A DNA stretch of 45,166 nucleotides from Flavobacterium sp. (GTDB taxonomy: Bacteria; Bacteroidota; Bacteroidia; Flavobacteriales; Flavobacteriaceae): assembly GCF_027482425.1 (NCBI RefSeq), contig NZ_JAIXWA010000051.1, forward strand, positions 1 to 45,166, written 5' to 3'. A program made the translations under genes and the position numbers. This document shows positions 16,565-25,579 of the stretch, one piece after another. The first letter of the stretch is position 1; every line of letters begins with the position of its first letter. A model generated the notes under the pieces. The model was not told where the DNA came from, did not search any database, and saw only the letters and a program-made list of their open reading frames with translations.

Positions 16565-18229
16565 ATGAAATCCACCCCTCTTCAACGCCTCACTGGCTTG
16601 CTAAAAGTTGACCGAAAAGATGTGACCCAAATCATCTTGTATGCGGTTTTTGCCGGACTGGTGAGTTTATCTCTTCCACTTGGTATTCAAGCCATTATCA
16701 ACTTAATTCAATCGGGTCAAGTGAGTGCTTCATGGATTCTTTTGGTGGTCATTGTGGTTTTTGGAGTCGCTTTGAGTGGCGTTTTATCCGTCATGCAATT
16801 GCGAATTACAGAAAACTTACAACAGAAAATATTCATCCGTTCCTCGTTTGAATTTAGTTACCGATTGCCGAAAATTAAATTTGAAGCACTATACAACACC
16901 TACCCTCCCGAATTGGCCAACCGTTTTTTTGATACGCTCACCATTCAAAAGGGAACCTCCAAATTATTGATTGATTTTTCTTCCGCTTTATTGCAAATCA
17001 TCTTTGGAATTATTCTACTCTCGTTGTACCACCCGTTCTTCATCTTGTTTGGGTTGTTGTTGCTGTTTATGCTGTATGCCATTTTCCGCTTTTCCTACTA
17101 CAAAGGGCTCGACACAAGTTTAAAAGAGTCCAAATACAAGTATAAAGTCGTGGGTTGGTTGCAAGAAATCGCCCGCAACAGCATCAGTTTCCGTCGTCGT
17201 GAAAACTTTGATTTTGCCTTGGACAAAAACGATCATTTGGTCAAAGAATACTTGGTCAACCGCGAAAAACATTTCAACGTCATCAAACGCCAATACATTC
17301 AATTGATTGGATTTAAAATCTTAATCACCGCTTCGTTGTTGATTATCGGTGGATATTTAGTCATCAGCCGAGAAATGAACATTGGACAGTTTGTCGCAGC
17401 TGAGATTATCATCCTTTTGGTGATCAACTCGGTAGAGAAAGTCATCTTAGGCTTGGAAACCTTTTACGATGTATTGACTTCAGTAGAAAAAATTGCCCAC
17501 GTGGTCGAATTGGACACTGAGAAAATGGAAACTAAAGAACCTGAATTTTGTTATACCAACATTCAAATCGTTACCGATCATTTGTGTTTCAAATTTCCAG
17601 ACAGTCAGGATTCGGTATTGTCCAACATCAATCTTTCAATTAACCCCGGAGAAAAGATTTACTTGGACGGACGAAACGGCTCAGGAAAATCAACATTAAT
17701 TCGAATTCTTTCAGGATTGATGCAACCCACATCGGGTTCGTTTTCTATCAACGACGACACGTACCGCAAAGTTGATATCAACCAATTCCGTTTGCATATT
17801 GGCACTATATTGAATGGTGAAACCCCTTTTGAAGGAACTATTTTAGAAAATATAACCTTTAAAAATGTACATGTCCCCGACGAACAAGTGAAATGGGCCA
17901 TTGATAGTGTTGGCTTAGGTAGCTTCATCAAATCACTTCCCGATGGATTAGACACCATGATTTATCCGGAAGGCCGTCAATTATCCTCTTCCAATGCGCA
18001 AAAAATCTTGTTGGCACGCAGTATTGTAACCCAGCCTAAAATTTTATTTTACGAAGATCCTTTGGACAAAATGGATGATGATGCCGCTATAAAAATCATT
18101 GATTTCTTAACCGATTCGAAGCATCCTTGGACCTTAATTGTGACCTCTAAAAATCCGTATTGGAAACAAAAATGCCAACGCATTATCCAAATCTCTGAAG
18201 GTAAAATTAGTAACGATATAACGCAATAA
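16565..18229 (+). CDS. ABC transporter, fused membrane and (degenerate) nucleotide-binding domains
   Basis: A 554-residue protein in the type I secretion ABC layout: ~20-310 membrane domain with six helices, ~335-550 nucleotide-binding domain. Walker A is intact (DGRNGSGKST). Other motifs are changed: the LSGGQ signature reads LSSSNAQ; Walker B with the catalytic glutamate reads ILFYEDPLDKMD (expected DE order reversed to ED); the switch histidine position in LIVTSKNP is serine. These residues are required for ordinary ATP hydrolysis, so ATPase activity may be weak or unusual. There is no N-terminal peptidase domain. Lies 2 bp after the TetR gene and 5 bp before the HlyD gene, forming with it and TolC an exporter of unknown substrate. 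Confidence 0.88.
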   Translation: MKSTPLQRLTGLLKVDRKDVTQIILYAVFAGLVSLSLPLGIQAIINLIQSGQVSASWILLVVIVVFGVALSGVLSVMQLRITENLQQKIFIRSSFEFSYRLPKIKFEALYNTYPPELANRFFDTLTIQKGTSKLLIDFSSALLQIIFGIILLSLYHPFFILFGLLLLFMLYAIFRFSYYKGLDTSLKESKYKYKVVGWLQEIARNSISFRRRENFDFALDKNDHLVKEYLVNREKHFNVIKRQYIQLIGFKILITASLLIIGGYLVISREMNIGQFVAAEIIILLVINSVEKVILGLETFYDVLTSVEKIAHVVELDTEKMETKEPEFCYTNIQIVTDHLCFKFPDSQDSVLSNINLSINPGEKIYLDGRNGSGKSTLIRILSGLMQPTSGSFSINDDTYRKVDINQFRLHIGTILNGETPFEGTILENITFKNVHVPDEQVKWAIDSVGLGSFIKSLPDGLDTMIYPEGRQLSSSNAQKILLARSIVTQPKILFYEDPLDKMDDDAAIKIIDFLTDSKHPWTLIVTSKNPYWKQKCQRIIQISEGKISNDITQ

Positions 18230-18234
18230 CCCTT

Positions 18235-19599
18235 ATGCTTAATCTATCCGACAAAAATCCGATTACCGAAAAAATTGAGCAATACACTACGGTTAAAAAT
18301 CTAGCCGACCGTCCCCATTACAAAATACTCAATCGCATTATCCTTTGGGTATCCATTATCATCGTCATCATTTTATTTTTGCCGTGGACGCAAAACATTG
18401 GCGGAACAGGATCGGTCACTACGCTCAAACCCGACCAACGTCCCCAAACCGTGCACAATGCTATCGCGGGCCGTATTGAAAAATGGTTTGTCAAAGAAGG
18501 AGACTACGTGAAAAAAGGCGATACTATTTTGTTTATTTCCGAGATCAAAGATGATTACTTTGACCCCGAATTGGTGGACAATACCAAGAGTCAAATGGAA
18601 GCTAAAGCTATGGCTGGAGAATCCTACGGCGACAAAGTGGTTACATTGGGAACCCAAATTCAAGCCATCGAAAGTGAACGGAATTTGAAACTGCAACAAG
18701 CCAAAAACAAAATTCGTCAAGCGCTGCTTAAAGTTCAAAGCGACAGTATGGACTTGGAGGCGGTGAAAACCCAACTTAAAATTGCCAACACCCAATTCAA
18801 CCGGGCAGTGACCTTAAACAAAGAAGGGCTAAAACCCTTGACCGATGTAGAAGAAAAACGCTTGAAATTGCAGGAAGTAGAAGCCAAAATCATCACCCAA
18901 GAAAACAAATTTTTAGCAAGTAAAAACGAGTTAATCAATACTCGTGTCGAAATCAACCGTATCGGTGCCGAATATGCCGAAAAAGCGTCCAAAGCACGCA
19001 GCGATCGCTTTACAGCAATGAGCAACCAATTTGATACCGAAGCACAGGTAAACAAACTCAAAAACCAATATACCAATTACCGCATTCGTAACGGACTGTA
19101 TTACATTACCGCACCGCAAAATGGCTATGTCAACCGCGCCTTAAAATCGGGACTTGGGGAAACCATCAAAGAAGGGACCGAAATCGTGAGTATCATGCCC
19201 GCCAATTATGACATTGCGGTAGAAACCTATGTGAGTCCCAACGATATTCCGCTAATTCACAAAGGGGAGCGCGTACGAATTTGGTTTGATGGATGGCCAA
19301 CCATCATCTTTTCGGGATGGCCCAATATGTCGTATGGAACCTTTGGAGGTCGCATTGTGGCCGTGGAGAATTTTATCAGCAGCAACGGTAAATTCCGCGT
19401 ATTGATTGCCCCCGATCCCGAAGATCAAGCCTGGCCAAAACAAATCAGCATTGGTTCAGGAGCCCAAACCTTGGCCTTGTTAAACAATGTGCCGGTTTGG
19501 TATGAAATCTGGCGAACACTCAACGGATTCCCACCCAACTATTACCAACCCAAAGGCGGTAACAAAGGGGAATCCAAAACCGATGGCAAAGGAAAATAA
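18235..19599 (+). CDS. HlyD family periplasmic adaptor (membrane fusion protein)
   Basis: A 454-residue adaptor. One inner-membrane helix at about 40-58 (ILWVSIIIVIILFLPW); then a biotinyl-lipoyl half-domain (AGRIEKWFVKEGDYVKKGD, ~80-98); a long coiled-coil hairpin from ~105 to ~275; the second lipoyl half (YYITAPQNGYVNRALKSG); and a C-terminal beta domain containing the unusual WFDGWPTIIFSGWP. It links the ABC protein in the inner membrane to TolC in the outer membrane. The gene begins 5 bp after the ABC gene. The next gene, tolC-like, is separated by 138 bp that contain a repeat element. Confidence 0.9.
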   Translation: MLNLSDKNPITEKIEQYTTVKNLADRPHYKILNRIILWVSIIIVIILFLPWTQNIGGTGSVTTLKPDQRPQTVHNAIAGRIEKWFVKEGDYVKKGDTILFISEIKDDYFDPELVDNTKSQMEAKAMAGESYGDKVVTLGTQIQAIESERNLKLQQAKNKIRQALLKVQSDSMDLEAVKTQLKIANTQFNRAVTLNKEGLKPLTDVEEKRLKLQEVEAKIITQENKFLASKNELINTRVEINRIGAEYAEKASKARSDRFTAMSNQFDTEAQVNKLKNQYTNYRIRNGLYYITAPQNGYVNRALKSGLGETIKEGTEIVSIMPANYDIAVETYVSPNDIPLIHKGERVRIWFDGWPTIIFSGWPNMSYGTFGGRIVAVENFISSNGKFRVLIAPDPEDQAWPKQISIGSGAQTLALLNNVPVWYEIWRTLNGFPPNYYQPKGGNKGESKTDGKGK

Positions 19600-19737
19600 T
19601 GAGGAACGAATGGCTTGGGCTTCCCGGCCATCCTAGTTCCTGCTTTCTGTTACAATCCGCAGCCGTTTGGCAACGGCCACGGGATTTTCACGGCAATCAG
19701 GGTTAAAAAATTCAGGCTTCAGGCCTACTTGAAACAT
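19600..19737 (+). repeat. intergenic repeat element A inside an operon
   Basis: 138 bp between the HlyD and TolC-like genes. It shows the module order gggcttccc, gctttctgttacaatc, a hairpin (gccgtt-tggc-aacggc, 19662-19677), gggattttcacggcaatc, agggtta. The same module order, diverged, appears at 33244-33332. I remember this GGGCkTTCCC...GCTTTC...CAATC...TAACGC pattern from many Flavobacterium intergenic regions, but could not search. An ATG-led frame runs through it but starts inside the repeat and is not needed for the TolC gene. Confidence 0.6.
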
Positions 19738-21120
19738 ATGAAAAAAATACTTTTCTTCCTCATCACAATACCCGTTTGGGGTCAGAATGTAGAGTCAAAC
19801 ATTCTCACCTACAACGAGTTTTTGGGATATGTGAAAAAATTTCATCCACGGGTTAAGAGCGCCGATTTAAACATCAGCAATGCCCAAGCTAATTTGATGA
19901 TGGCACGGGGAGCCTTTGACCCTAAAATTGAAGTGGACTTTGACTCCAAACAATTTAAGGGAAAGGAATACTTCTCGTTGTTGAATAGCAGTTTTAAAAT
20001 TCCTACCTGGTACGGCATCGAGGTCAAAGCCGGTTTTGACAACAGCGAAGGGATTTTTGTCAACCCCGAAAATACACTGCCCAATCAAGGACTGACCTCC
20101 TTTGGAGTGACGGTTCCGCTGGGTCAAGGACTTTGGATTAATCAACGGATGGCCGATTTGCGTAAAGCAAAAATCCAAATCAACTTGGGCAACGCCGAAC
20201 GTCAATTGGAGGCGGTTCAGGTGCTTTATGAAGCTTCGGTAGCGTATTTCAATTGGAAACGAACCTTTGACGAAGTGCAACTGTACACGACGTATTTGAC
20301 AAATGCTGAGATACGATTCAAAGGGATTAGCGGTTTGATTCGCAACGGTGACAAACCCGCCATCGACAGTGTAGAAGCGGGAATTATCGTGCGCAATCGT
20401 AAATTGAGTCTCACCGAATCCCAGTTGAAATTGGTGAAAGCTAAACTGGAGTTGTCCAACTTCCTTTGGTTGGAGAACAACATTCCCATGGAGTTACAAG
20501 ACACCATGATCCCCGAACCCGAACTGGAAAAAACGATTCAGGAAACCTTGCGCACCAACGCTTTGATGGCGGGCGATGTTAGTTTGAACAACCACCCCAA
20601 AATTACCGCTTTGGAAAGCAAAGTGAATCTGCTCGAAATCGACCGAAAGTTGAAGGCCAACATGCTTTTGCCGAAAGCCAATGTGGGGTATCATTACCTT
20701 TCGGAACCGAGTGCATGGAACAATCGGGATTTTGAGAATTATAAAATTGGCGTCAACTTTTCCTTTCCGTTATTTTTACGAAAAGAACGCGGTAGTTTGA
20801 AATTGGCCAAATTTAAAGTGCAAGACGCACAATTTGACCTCAACCTGGAACGCGTTCAATTGGGGAACAAGGTCAAAGCGCAACAAACCGAATTGAATTC
20901 ACTACTCGAACAAGGGGTGTTAACCAATCAATTGGTCAATGACTACCAAATCATGTTGCAATCGGAAGAACGCTTATTTTCGTTTGGAGAAAGTTCCATT
21001 TTCTTATTGAATTCCCGCGAGAACAATTTGGTGACGGCCCAATTATCAGCGATTGCCTTGAACAACCGTTACCTAATTTCCAATGCCGAACTTTTCCGCA
21101 TTATGGCACAACCCGATTAA
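19738..21120 (+). CDS. TolC family outer-membrane channel protein
   Basis: A 460-residue protein from the ATG at 19738, where MKKILFFLITIPVWGQN gives a signal peptide; the longer frame from 19615 crosses the repeat element and is rejected. Two long helical, coiled-coil repeats in outer-efflux-protein pattern occupy ~20-455 (LKAKLELSNFLWLENNIP and similar). As a trimer it would form the outer-membrane duct of the exporter formed with the preceding ABC and HlyD proteins. Its own promoter was not recognised; it is probably read through from the operon. A hairpin terminator follows at 21155-21174. Confidence 0.9.
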   Translation: MKKILFFLITIPVWGQNVESNILTYNEFLGYVKKFHPRVKSADLNISNAQANLMMARGAFDPKIEVDFDSKQFKGKEYFSLLNSSFKIPTWYGIEVKAGFDNSEGIFVNPENTLPNQGLTSFGVTVPLGQGLWINQRMADLRKAKIQINLGNAERQLEAVQVLYEASVAYFNWKRTFDEVQLYTTYLTNAEIRFKGISGLIRNGDKPAIDSVEAGIIVRNRKLSLTESQLKLVKAKLELSNFLWLENNIPMELQDTMIPEPELEKTIQETLRTNALMAGDVSLNNHPKITALESKVNLLEIDRKLKANMLLPKANVGYHYLSEPSAWNNRDFENYKIGVNFSFPLFLRKERGSLKLAKFKVQDAQFDLNLERVQLGNKVKAQQTELNSLLEQGVLTNQLVNDYQIMLQSEERLFSFGESSIFLLNSRENNLVTAQLSAIALNNRYLISNAELFRIMAQPD

Positions 21121-21154
21121 CGAATAGGACCAATACCTAAGATATTGCATAAAG

Positions 21155-21180
21155 AAACGCCTTCATCGGCGTTTTTCTTT
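21155..21180 (+). terminator. terminator after the exporter operon
   Basis: 7-bp stem aaacgcc/ggcgttt with a 6-base loop and a T-rich tail (tttctttttt). Confidence 0.7.
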
Positions 21181-21187
21181 TTTAACC

Positions 21188-22456
21188 CTATTGAACCATT
21201 TCGTAATAGCCTCTTTCTATTGCTTGTTGATGGGTGGGATGGGCGATACGAACCAACGCATCGGCGCGTTGCTTCAAGGTTTTGCCGTACAAGTCCGCAA
21301 TGCCATATTCAGTAATCACATAATGGATGTGCGCTCGAGTAGTCACTACGCCGGCGCCTTGTTTAAGAAACGGTACAATGCGACTTTCCCCGCGTTTGGT
21401 GATGGAGGGAAGTGCAATAATCGCTTTACCCCCTGGACTCAATGAAGCCCCTCGGATAAAGTCCATCTGACCTCCAACGCCTGAGTACATGCGTGGGCCT
21501 ATCGAGTCGGCACAAACTTGTCCCGTTACATCGACTTCAATCGCCGAATTGATGGCCACCATATTGGGATTCTTGCGAATGCGTGCCGTATCATTCACCA
21601 TAGAAGACTCCTTCATTTCGATAAAAGGATTGTCGTGTACAAAATCGTATAACCGTTGGGAACCCATCAAAAAAGTAGCCAAAACACGACCGCGAAGCGT
21701 TCCTTTATATTTACATGTAATAACCTCTTTTTCAATCAAATCAATAACCCCATCGGAGAACATTTCAGTATGCAATCCCAAATCTTTATGGTGTATCAAC
21801 TGTTTTAATGCCGCATTTGGAATCGATCCAATTCCCATTTGCAAGGTGCTGCGATCTTCTATCAGTGAGGCGATGTAGAATCCAATTTTTTCTTCCTCGG
21901 GAGAAGTCGAATCTATATCGTGCGCATAAATTGGCCTGTCGACTTCAACCAGATAATCAATCTCTGAAACGTGAATAATACCATCACCAAAGGTACGCGG
22001 CATTTGAACGTTGACTTGCGCAATAACCATTTTGGCGTTTTCGATAGCTGCCACCGTAGCTTCAACCGATACTCCGAGCGAACAATATCCGTGGATATCG
22101 GGCGGTGAAACATGGATAAAAGCGACATCTAAAGGCAGCACATTTTTCCGAAACAAAAGCGGCAATTCACTCAAAAAAACAGGCGTATAGGATCCATTTC
22201 CGGCTTTAAGTGTATGACGAACATTGGCGCCGATAAAAAAGGAATTCACATGAAAACTCTCGGCCAAATCGGGATGCGCATAGCGTGCTTCGCCTTCGGT
22301 GTGCAAATGACAGATTTCAACATTGCGCAGCTCCGAAGCCCGATCGGTTAACGCATTGGCCAATACGGTTGGTGCTGCAGCGGCCGCTTGCAAATACACG
22401 CGATCGCCTGATTTAACTACTTTGACCGCTTCTGCGGCCGTTACATATTTGCGCAT
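21188..22456 (-). CDS. acetyl-CoA hydrolase/transferase family protein
   Basis: A 422-residue cytosolic CoA-transferase, most like 4-hydroxybutyrate or acetate CoA-transferases. Visible blocks: MGIGSIPNAAL, LGLHTEMFSDG (its glutamate is the usual covalent CoA-ester site), SGVGGQMDFIRGA and the C-terminal ITEYGIADLYGKTL. It moves CoA between acetate and another acyl acid, or hydrolyses acetyl-CoA; the acyl partner cannot be set from sequence. The ATG at 22456 is preferred to that at 22477 because the minus-strand TACCTTTG box at 22475-22482 overlaps the longer start. Monocistronic, convergent with the TolC-like gene. Confidence 0.88.
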   Translation of the reverse strand: MRKYVTAAEAVKVVKSGDRVYLQAAAAAPTVLANALTDRASELRNVEICHLHTEGEARYAHPDLAESFHVNSFFIGANVRHTLKAGNGSYTPVFLSELPLLFRKNVLPLDVAFIHVSPPDIHGYCSLGVSVEATVAAIENAKMVIAQVNVQMPRTFGDGIIHVSEIDYLVEVDRPIYAHDIDSTSPEEEKIGFYIASLIEDRSTLQMGIGSIPNAALKQLIHHKDLGLHTEMFSDGVIDLIEKEVITCKYKGTLRGRVLATFLMGSQRLYDFVHDNPFIEMKESSMVNDTARIRKNPNMVAINSAIEVDVTGQVCADSIGPRMYSGVGGQMDFIRGASLSPGGKAIIALPSITKRGESRIVPFLKQGAGVVTTRAHIHYVITEYGIADLYGKTLKQRADALVRIAHPTHQQAIERGYYEMVQ

Positions 22457-22474
22457 ACCTAAACAATTTAAGGT

Positions 22475-22482
22475 CAAAGGTA
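22475..22482 (-). promoter_or_regulatory. -7 box TACCTTTG for the CoA-transferase gene
   Basis: Exact TAnnTTTG match on the minus strand, 18 bp upstream of the ATG at 22456. Confidence 0.65.
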
Positions 22483-22595
22483 GGTCACTTTACTGGAGGA
22501 AAACATGATATTTCTCATTCTGTTAGAGAAAAAGTAAGCTAAGAAACGTAAAGGGTGATAGAGTGATCTGCGGTAATTTTTCCAAAAAAAATACC

Positions 22596-22603
22596 TACTT
22601 TTG
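22596..22603 (+). promoter_or_regulatory. -7 box TACTTTTG for map
   Basis: Exact TAnnTTTG match 18 bp before the map ATG at 22622. Confidence 0.65.
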
Positions 22604-22621
22604 CGGTCTCATTTTTAACTT

Positions 22622-23440
22622 ATGATTCAACCCAAAACCCGTGAAGAAATCGAAATCATGCGCGAAAGTGCGTTGCTGGTTTCCAAAACCTTAGGGGAAA
22701 TAGCCAAAGTCATTCAACCGGGTGTGACGACCTTACAGTTGGACAAACTTGCCGAAGAATTTATCCGCGATCACGGAGCTGAACCCGGATTTTTGGGTAT
22801 GTATGGTTTTCCAAACACCCTGTGCGTGAGTCCGAATGCCCAAGTGGTTCACGGCATTCCGAGCAACAAACCGTTGGAAGAGGGCGATGTGATTTCGGTG
22901 GACTGTGGGGTGCTGAAAAATGGATTCTATGGCGATCATGCGTACAGTTTTGAAATTGGCGAAGTCGCGCCCGAAGTAAAAAGACTCTTACAAGTAACCA
23001 AGGAGAGTTTGTATGTGGGTATTCGTGAATTTCGCGCAGGCAATCGTGTGGAAGATGTGGGAAATGCCATTCAAAAATACTGTGAAAGTAATGGATATGG
23101 AGTGGTTCGTGAATTGGTGGGACACGGATTGGGTCGAAAAATGCACGAAGAACCCGAAATGCCGAATTACGGCAAACGCGGTCGCGGAAAATTATTTATT
23201 GAAGGCATGGTGGTCGCTATTGAACCGATGATCAATATGGGAACCAAGAATATCAAGCAGTTGAAAGACGGATGGACGATTTTGACGGCCGATGGAAAAC
23301 CAAGTGCACACTTCGAACACAATGTGGCCTTGGTCGATGGAAAACCTGAATTGCTATCTACTTTCCAATATGTGTATCAAGCCTTAGGTATTGAGAGCCA
23401 TGAGGAAGATGAATTCCGAAAAAACCCTTTGGTAGTATGA
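22622..23440 (+). CDS. map: type I methionine aminopeptidase
   Basis: A 272-residue cytosolic metalloenzyme that removes the initiator methionine from new proteins. The pita-bread fold residues are present: VVHGIPSNK, SVDCGVLKNGFYGDHA (two metal-binding aspartates), VGHGLGRKMHEEPEMPN (histidine), VVAIEPMINMG (glutamate) and the final FEHNVAL glutamate-histidine block. The protein runs about 15 residues beyond the usual end, in an acidic tail (ESHEEDEFRKNP). Its stop overlaps the next gene's start by 4 bp (ATGA), so the methyltransferase is cotranslated with it. Confidence 0.95.
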   Translation: MIQPKTREEIEIMRESALLVSKTLGEIAKVIQPGVTTLQLDKLAEEFIRDHGAEPGFLGMYGFPNTLCVSPNAQVVHGIPSNKPLEEGDVISVDCGVLKNGFYGDHAYSFEIGEVAPEVKRLLQVTKESLYVGIREFRAGNRVEDVGNAIQKYCESNGYGVVRELVGHGLGRKMHEEPEMPNYGKRGRGKLFIEGMVVAIEPMINMGTKNIKQLKDGWTILTADGKPSAHFEHNVALVDGKPELLSTFQYVYQALGIESHEEDEFRKNPLVV

Positions 23441-24210
23441 TCAAAAAAACATTCAAATTTATACTCAACACCATCCCTCGTCCTTTGTTGATTCGGCTGA
23501 GTATCGTGGTGCGCCCGTTATTGGCTTTTTTGTTAAAAGGAAATCGCTTTACCGACCCAATTGATGGTCAAAGCTTCCGAATGTTTTTACCCTATGGTTA
23601 TGGGGCGCAACGCAACAATGTGCTCTCACCAAGCACCTTATCCTTAGAAAGACACCGTTTGTTGTGGCTGTATTTGCAACGGGAAACCGATTTTTTTACG
23701 GCTACAGAAAAAAAGAACGTATTGCATTTTGCTCCTGAACAAGAGTTTTACAAGCGTTTCAAAAAACAAGCTAATATTCATTACACGACCACAGACTTAC
23801 TATCACCGCTAGCCGATGTCAAAGCAGATATTTGCAACTTACCTTTTGAAGATAATACGTATGACATCATTTTTTGCAACCACGTGTTGGAACATATTCC
23901 GGATGACACCAAAGCTATGCAAGAATTGTTTCGCGTGTTGAAACCTGGAGGGATGGGGATTTTCCAGATTCCACAAGATCTCAATCGGGCAGTGACTTTT
24001 ACGGATGATAGCATCACAGACCCCAAAGAACGGGCAAAAATATTTGGTCAATACGATCATGTACGCGTATATGGCCGTGATTATTTTGACCAACTTCGCC
24101 ATATCGGATTTGTAGTAATTGAAGAAAATTATACCAAAAAACTGTCTCCCGAGGAAGTAGAGCGCTATTGTTTGGCGCAAGGAGAAATCATTCCCGTTTG
24201 TTTTAAATAA
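23437..24210 (+). CDS. class I SAM-dependent methyltransferase
   Basis: A 257-residue Methyltransf_11-type enzyme. After a ~75-residue N-terminal part, VLHFAPEQEF (motif I region, with the usual GxGxG much altered) and DICNLPFEDNTYDIIFCNHVLEHIPD (motifs II and III) define the SAM-binding fold, followed by LFRVLKPGGMGIFQIPQD. The N-terminal ~40 residues are basic and moderately hydrophobic and may associate with membrane. Substrate unknown. It overlaps map by 4 bp, a coupling I recall in other flavobacteria, so it may act on a housekeeping target such as a quinone, tRNA or protein; that is a guess. Confidence 0.85.
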   Translation: MIKKTFKFILNTIPRPLLIRLSIVVRPLLAFLLKGNRFTDPIDGQSFRMFLPYGYGAQRNNVLSPSTLSLERHRLLWLYLQRETDFFTATEKKNVLHFAPEQEFYKRFKKQANIHYTTTDLLSPLADVKADICNLPFEDNTYDIIFCNHVLEHIPDDTKAMQELFRVLKPGGMGIFQIPQDLNRAVTFTDDSITDPKERAKIFGQYDHVRVYGRDYFDQLRHIGFVVIEENYTKKLSPEEVERYCLAQGEIIPVCFK

Positions 24211-24235
24211 TTTGGCATTGTTTTCGCGAGTTTAG

Positions 24236-24243
24236 TATCTTTA
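24236..24243 (+). promoter_or_regulatory. -7 box TATCTTTA for the T9SS plug gene
   Basis: Seven of eight bases of TAnnTTTG match, 19 bp before the ATG at 24263; TTG elements occur at a fitting distance upstream. Confidence 0.5.
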
Positions 24244-24262
24244 CGAAACTAAACCAAGAAAT

Positions 24263-25510
24263 ATGCGCAATCTATTTTGGCTGTTCGGATTACACCTTTG
24301 TTTTTGTTGGGGCTGGACACAAGAAAAAGAAGTACTTCCACCCTATTACATTAAAACGATTTCTTTTATCCAAAATGGACTGAATAAAGTTCCCGTTTTT
24401 CAATTGGGCGACGAATTTCAATTGCAATTCGACGATTTACACGGCTCAGAAGATAACTATTACTACCGCATTACGCATTGTGATTACGATTGGAAACCAT
24501 CGCAACTCAGCATCAACGAATATTTGAATGGGTTCAACGACCAACGCATCATAGAGTACACCAACTCGCTCAATTGTTTGCAAATCTATTCGCACTACCG
24601 CATCGGATTTCCCAACAAATTCACCCAAATTAAAGTGAGTGGTAACTACATGATTAGTATTTTGAACGAAGACCGTGAAGTAGTTTTTTCGCGAAAATTT
24701 GTATTATATGAAAATCTAGTTTCGGTCCCCGTTCAGGTAAAACGCGCCCGCCGCAATGAAGATGCACCGCACAAACACAACCTTGATTTTGCCGTTCGTT
24801 CGGGTTCGATTACCTTCCAAAGTCCCTTGCAAAACGTCAAAGTAATGTTGCTTCAAAACGGCAAATTCAACAATGCCAAAACGAATATTCGACCTATGTT
24901 TACGGTGGGCAATGATTTAATTTATAAATACGATGCGGAAACGCAATTTTGGGGTGGCAATGAGTATTTGTTTTTGGAAAATAAAATAATCCAAGCGGCC
25001 AACAATTCTATTGCGCGCATCGACACCAACGGCGGTTTGTACAATTGCTATTTGTATACCAATGAAGCGCGAGGCAACAAGCCGTATACCTTTTGGCCTG
25101 ATAAAAACGGGAACTTCATGGTAAACAATGTCAACGCGGCCAATTCAGAGATTGAAGCGGATTATGCTTGGGTTTATTTTTCGTTATCAGCTCCCGCCTT
25201 TTTTGCGAATAAAAACATTTACATCACGGGAATGTTCAACAATTTTGCCCTCAATGATGAGTACAAAATGGAGTACAATGAAAAGAAAAAAATATACGAG
25301 AAGGCAGTGATGATCAAGCAAGGATTTACCAATTTTAGCTATACTATCGCAGATAGCCGTGGCAATATCGACGAAGAAAATGCACTCGATGGCAATTACT
25401 TTGAAACCGAAAATGACTATATGGTTTTGGTTTATTATCGGGAAAATAACCAACGCTATGATCGGGTCATTGGAAAAGGAATTGCCTCATCGGTTGATAT
25501 TATCAATTAA
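24263..25510 (+). CDS. type IX secretion system plug protein (DUF5103)
   Basis: A 415-residue exported protein. Signal peptide MRNLFWLFGLHLCFCWGWTQ; the first domain (LQFDDLHGSEDNYYYRITHCDYDW, about residues 50-75, then LNGFNDQRIIEYTNS) is the DUF5103 signature. This family was renamed after the T9SS translocon structure of Flavobacterium johnsoniae, in which a Plug protein closes the periplasmic end of the SprA barrel. The second half (YITGMFNNFALNDEYKM) resembles an early-set/CBM48-like beta domain. It would act in the periplasm with SprA, which is not in this window. A possible cargo of the same system is encoded 3 kb downstream (27830). Single gene with its own promoter. Confidence 0.82.
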   Translation: MRNLFWLFGLHLCFCWGWTQEKEVLPPYYIKTISFIQNGLNKVPVFQLGDEFQLQFDDLHGSEDNYYYRITHCDYDWKPSQLSINEYLNGFNDQRIIEYTNSLNCLQIYSHYRIGFPNKFTQIKVSGNYMISILNEDREVVFSRKFVLYENLVSVPVQVKRARRNEDAPHKHNLDFAVRSGSITFQSPLQNVKVMLLQNGKFNNAKTNIRPMFTVGNDLIYKYDAETQFWGGNEYLFLENKIIQAANNSIARIDTNGGLYNCYLYTNEARGNKPYTFWPDKNGNFMVNNVNAANSEIEADYAWVYFSLSAPAFFANKNIYITGMFNNFALNDEYKMEYNEKKKIYEKAVMIKQGFTNFSYTIADSRGNIDEENALDGNYFETENDYMVLVYYRENNQRYDRVIGKGIASSVDIIN

Positions 25511-25532
25511 TGATTCTTTAACAGGTAATGCG

Positions 25533-25561
25533 TTGATTATTACATATTTTTTATAACTTTA
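25533..25561 (+). promoter_or_regulatory. promoter of apaG
   Basis: TTG (25533-25535), 18-bp spacer, TAACTTTA (25554-25561, one base from TAnnTTTG), 18 bp before the ATG at 25580. Confidence 0.55.
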
Positions 25562-25579
25562 CGACACAAAAAATAGGTT

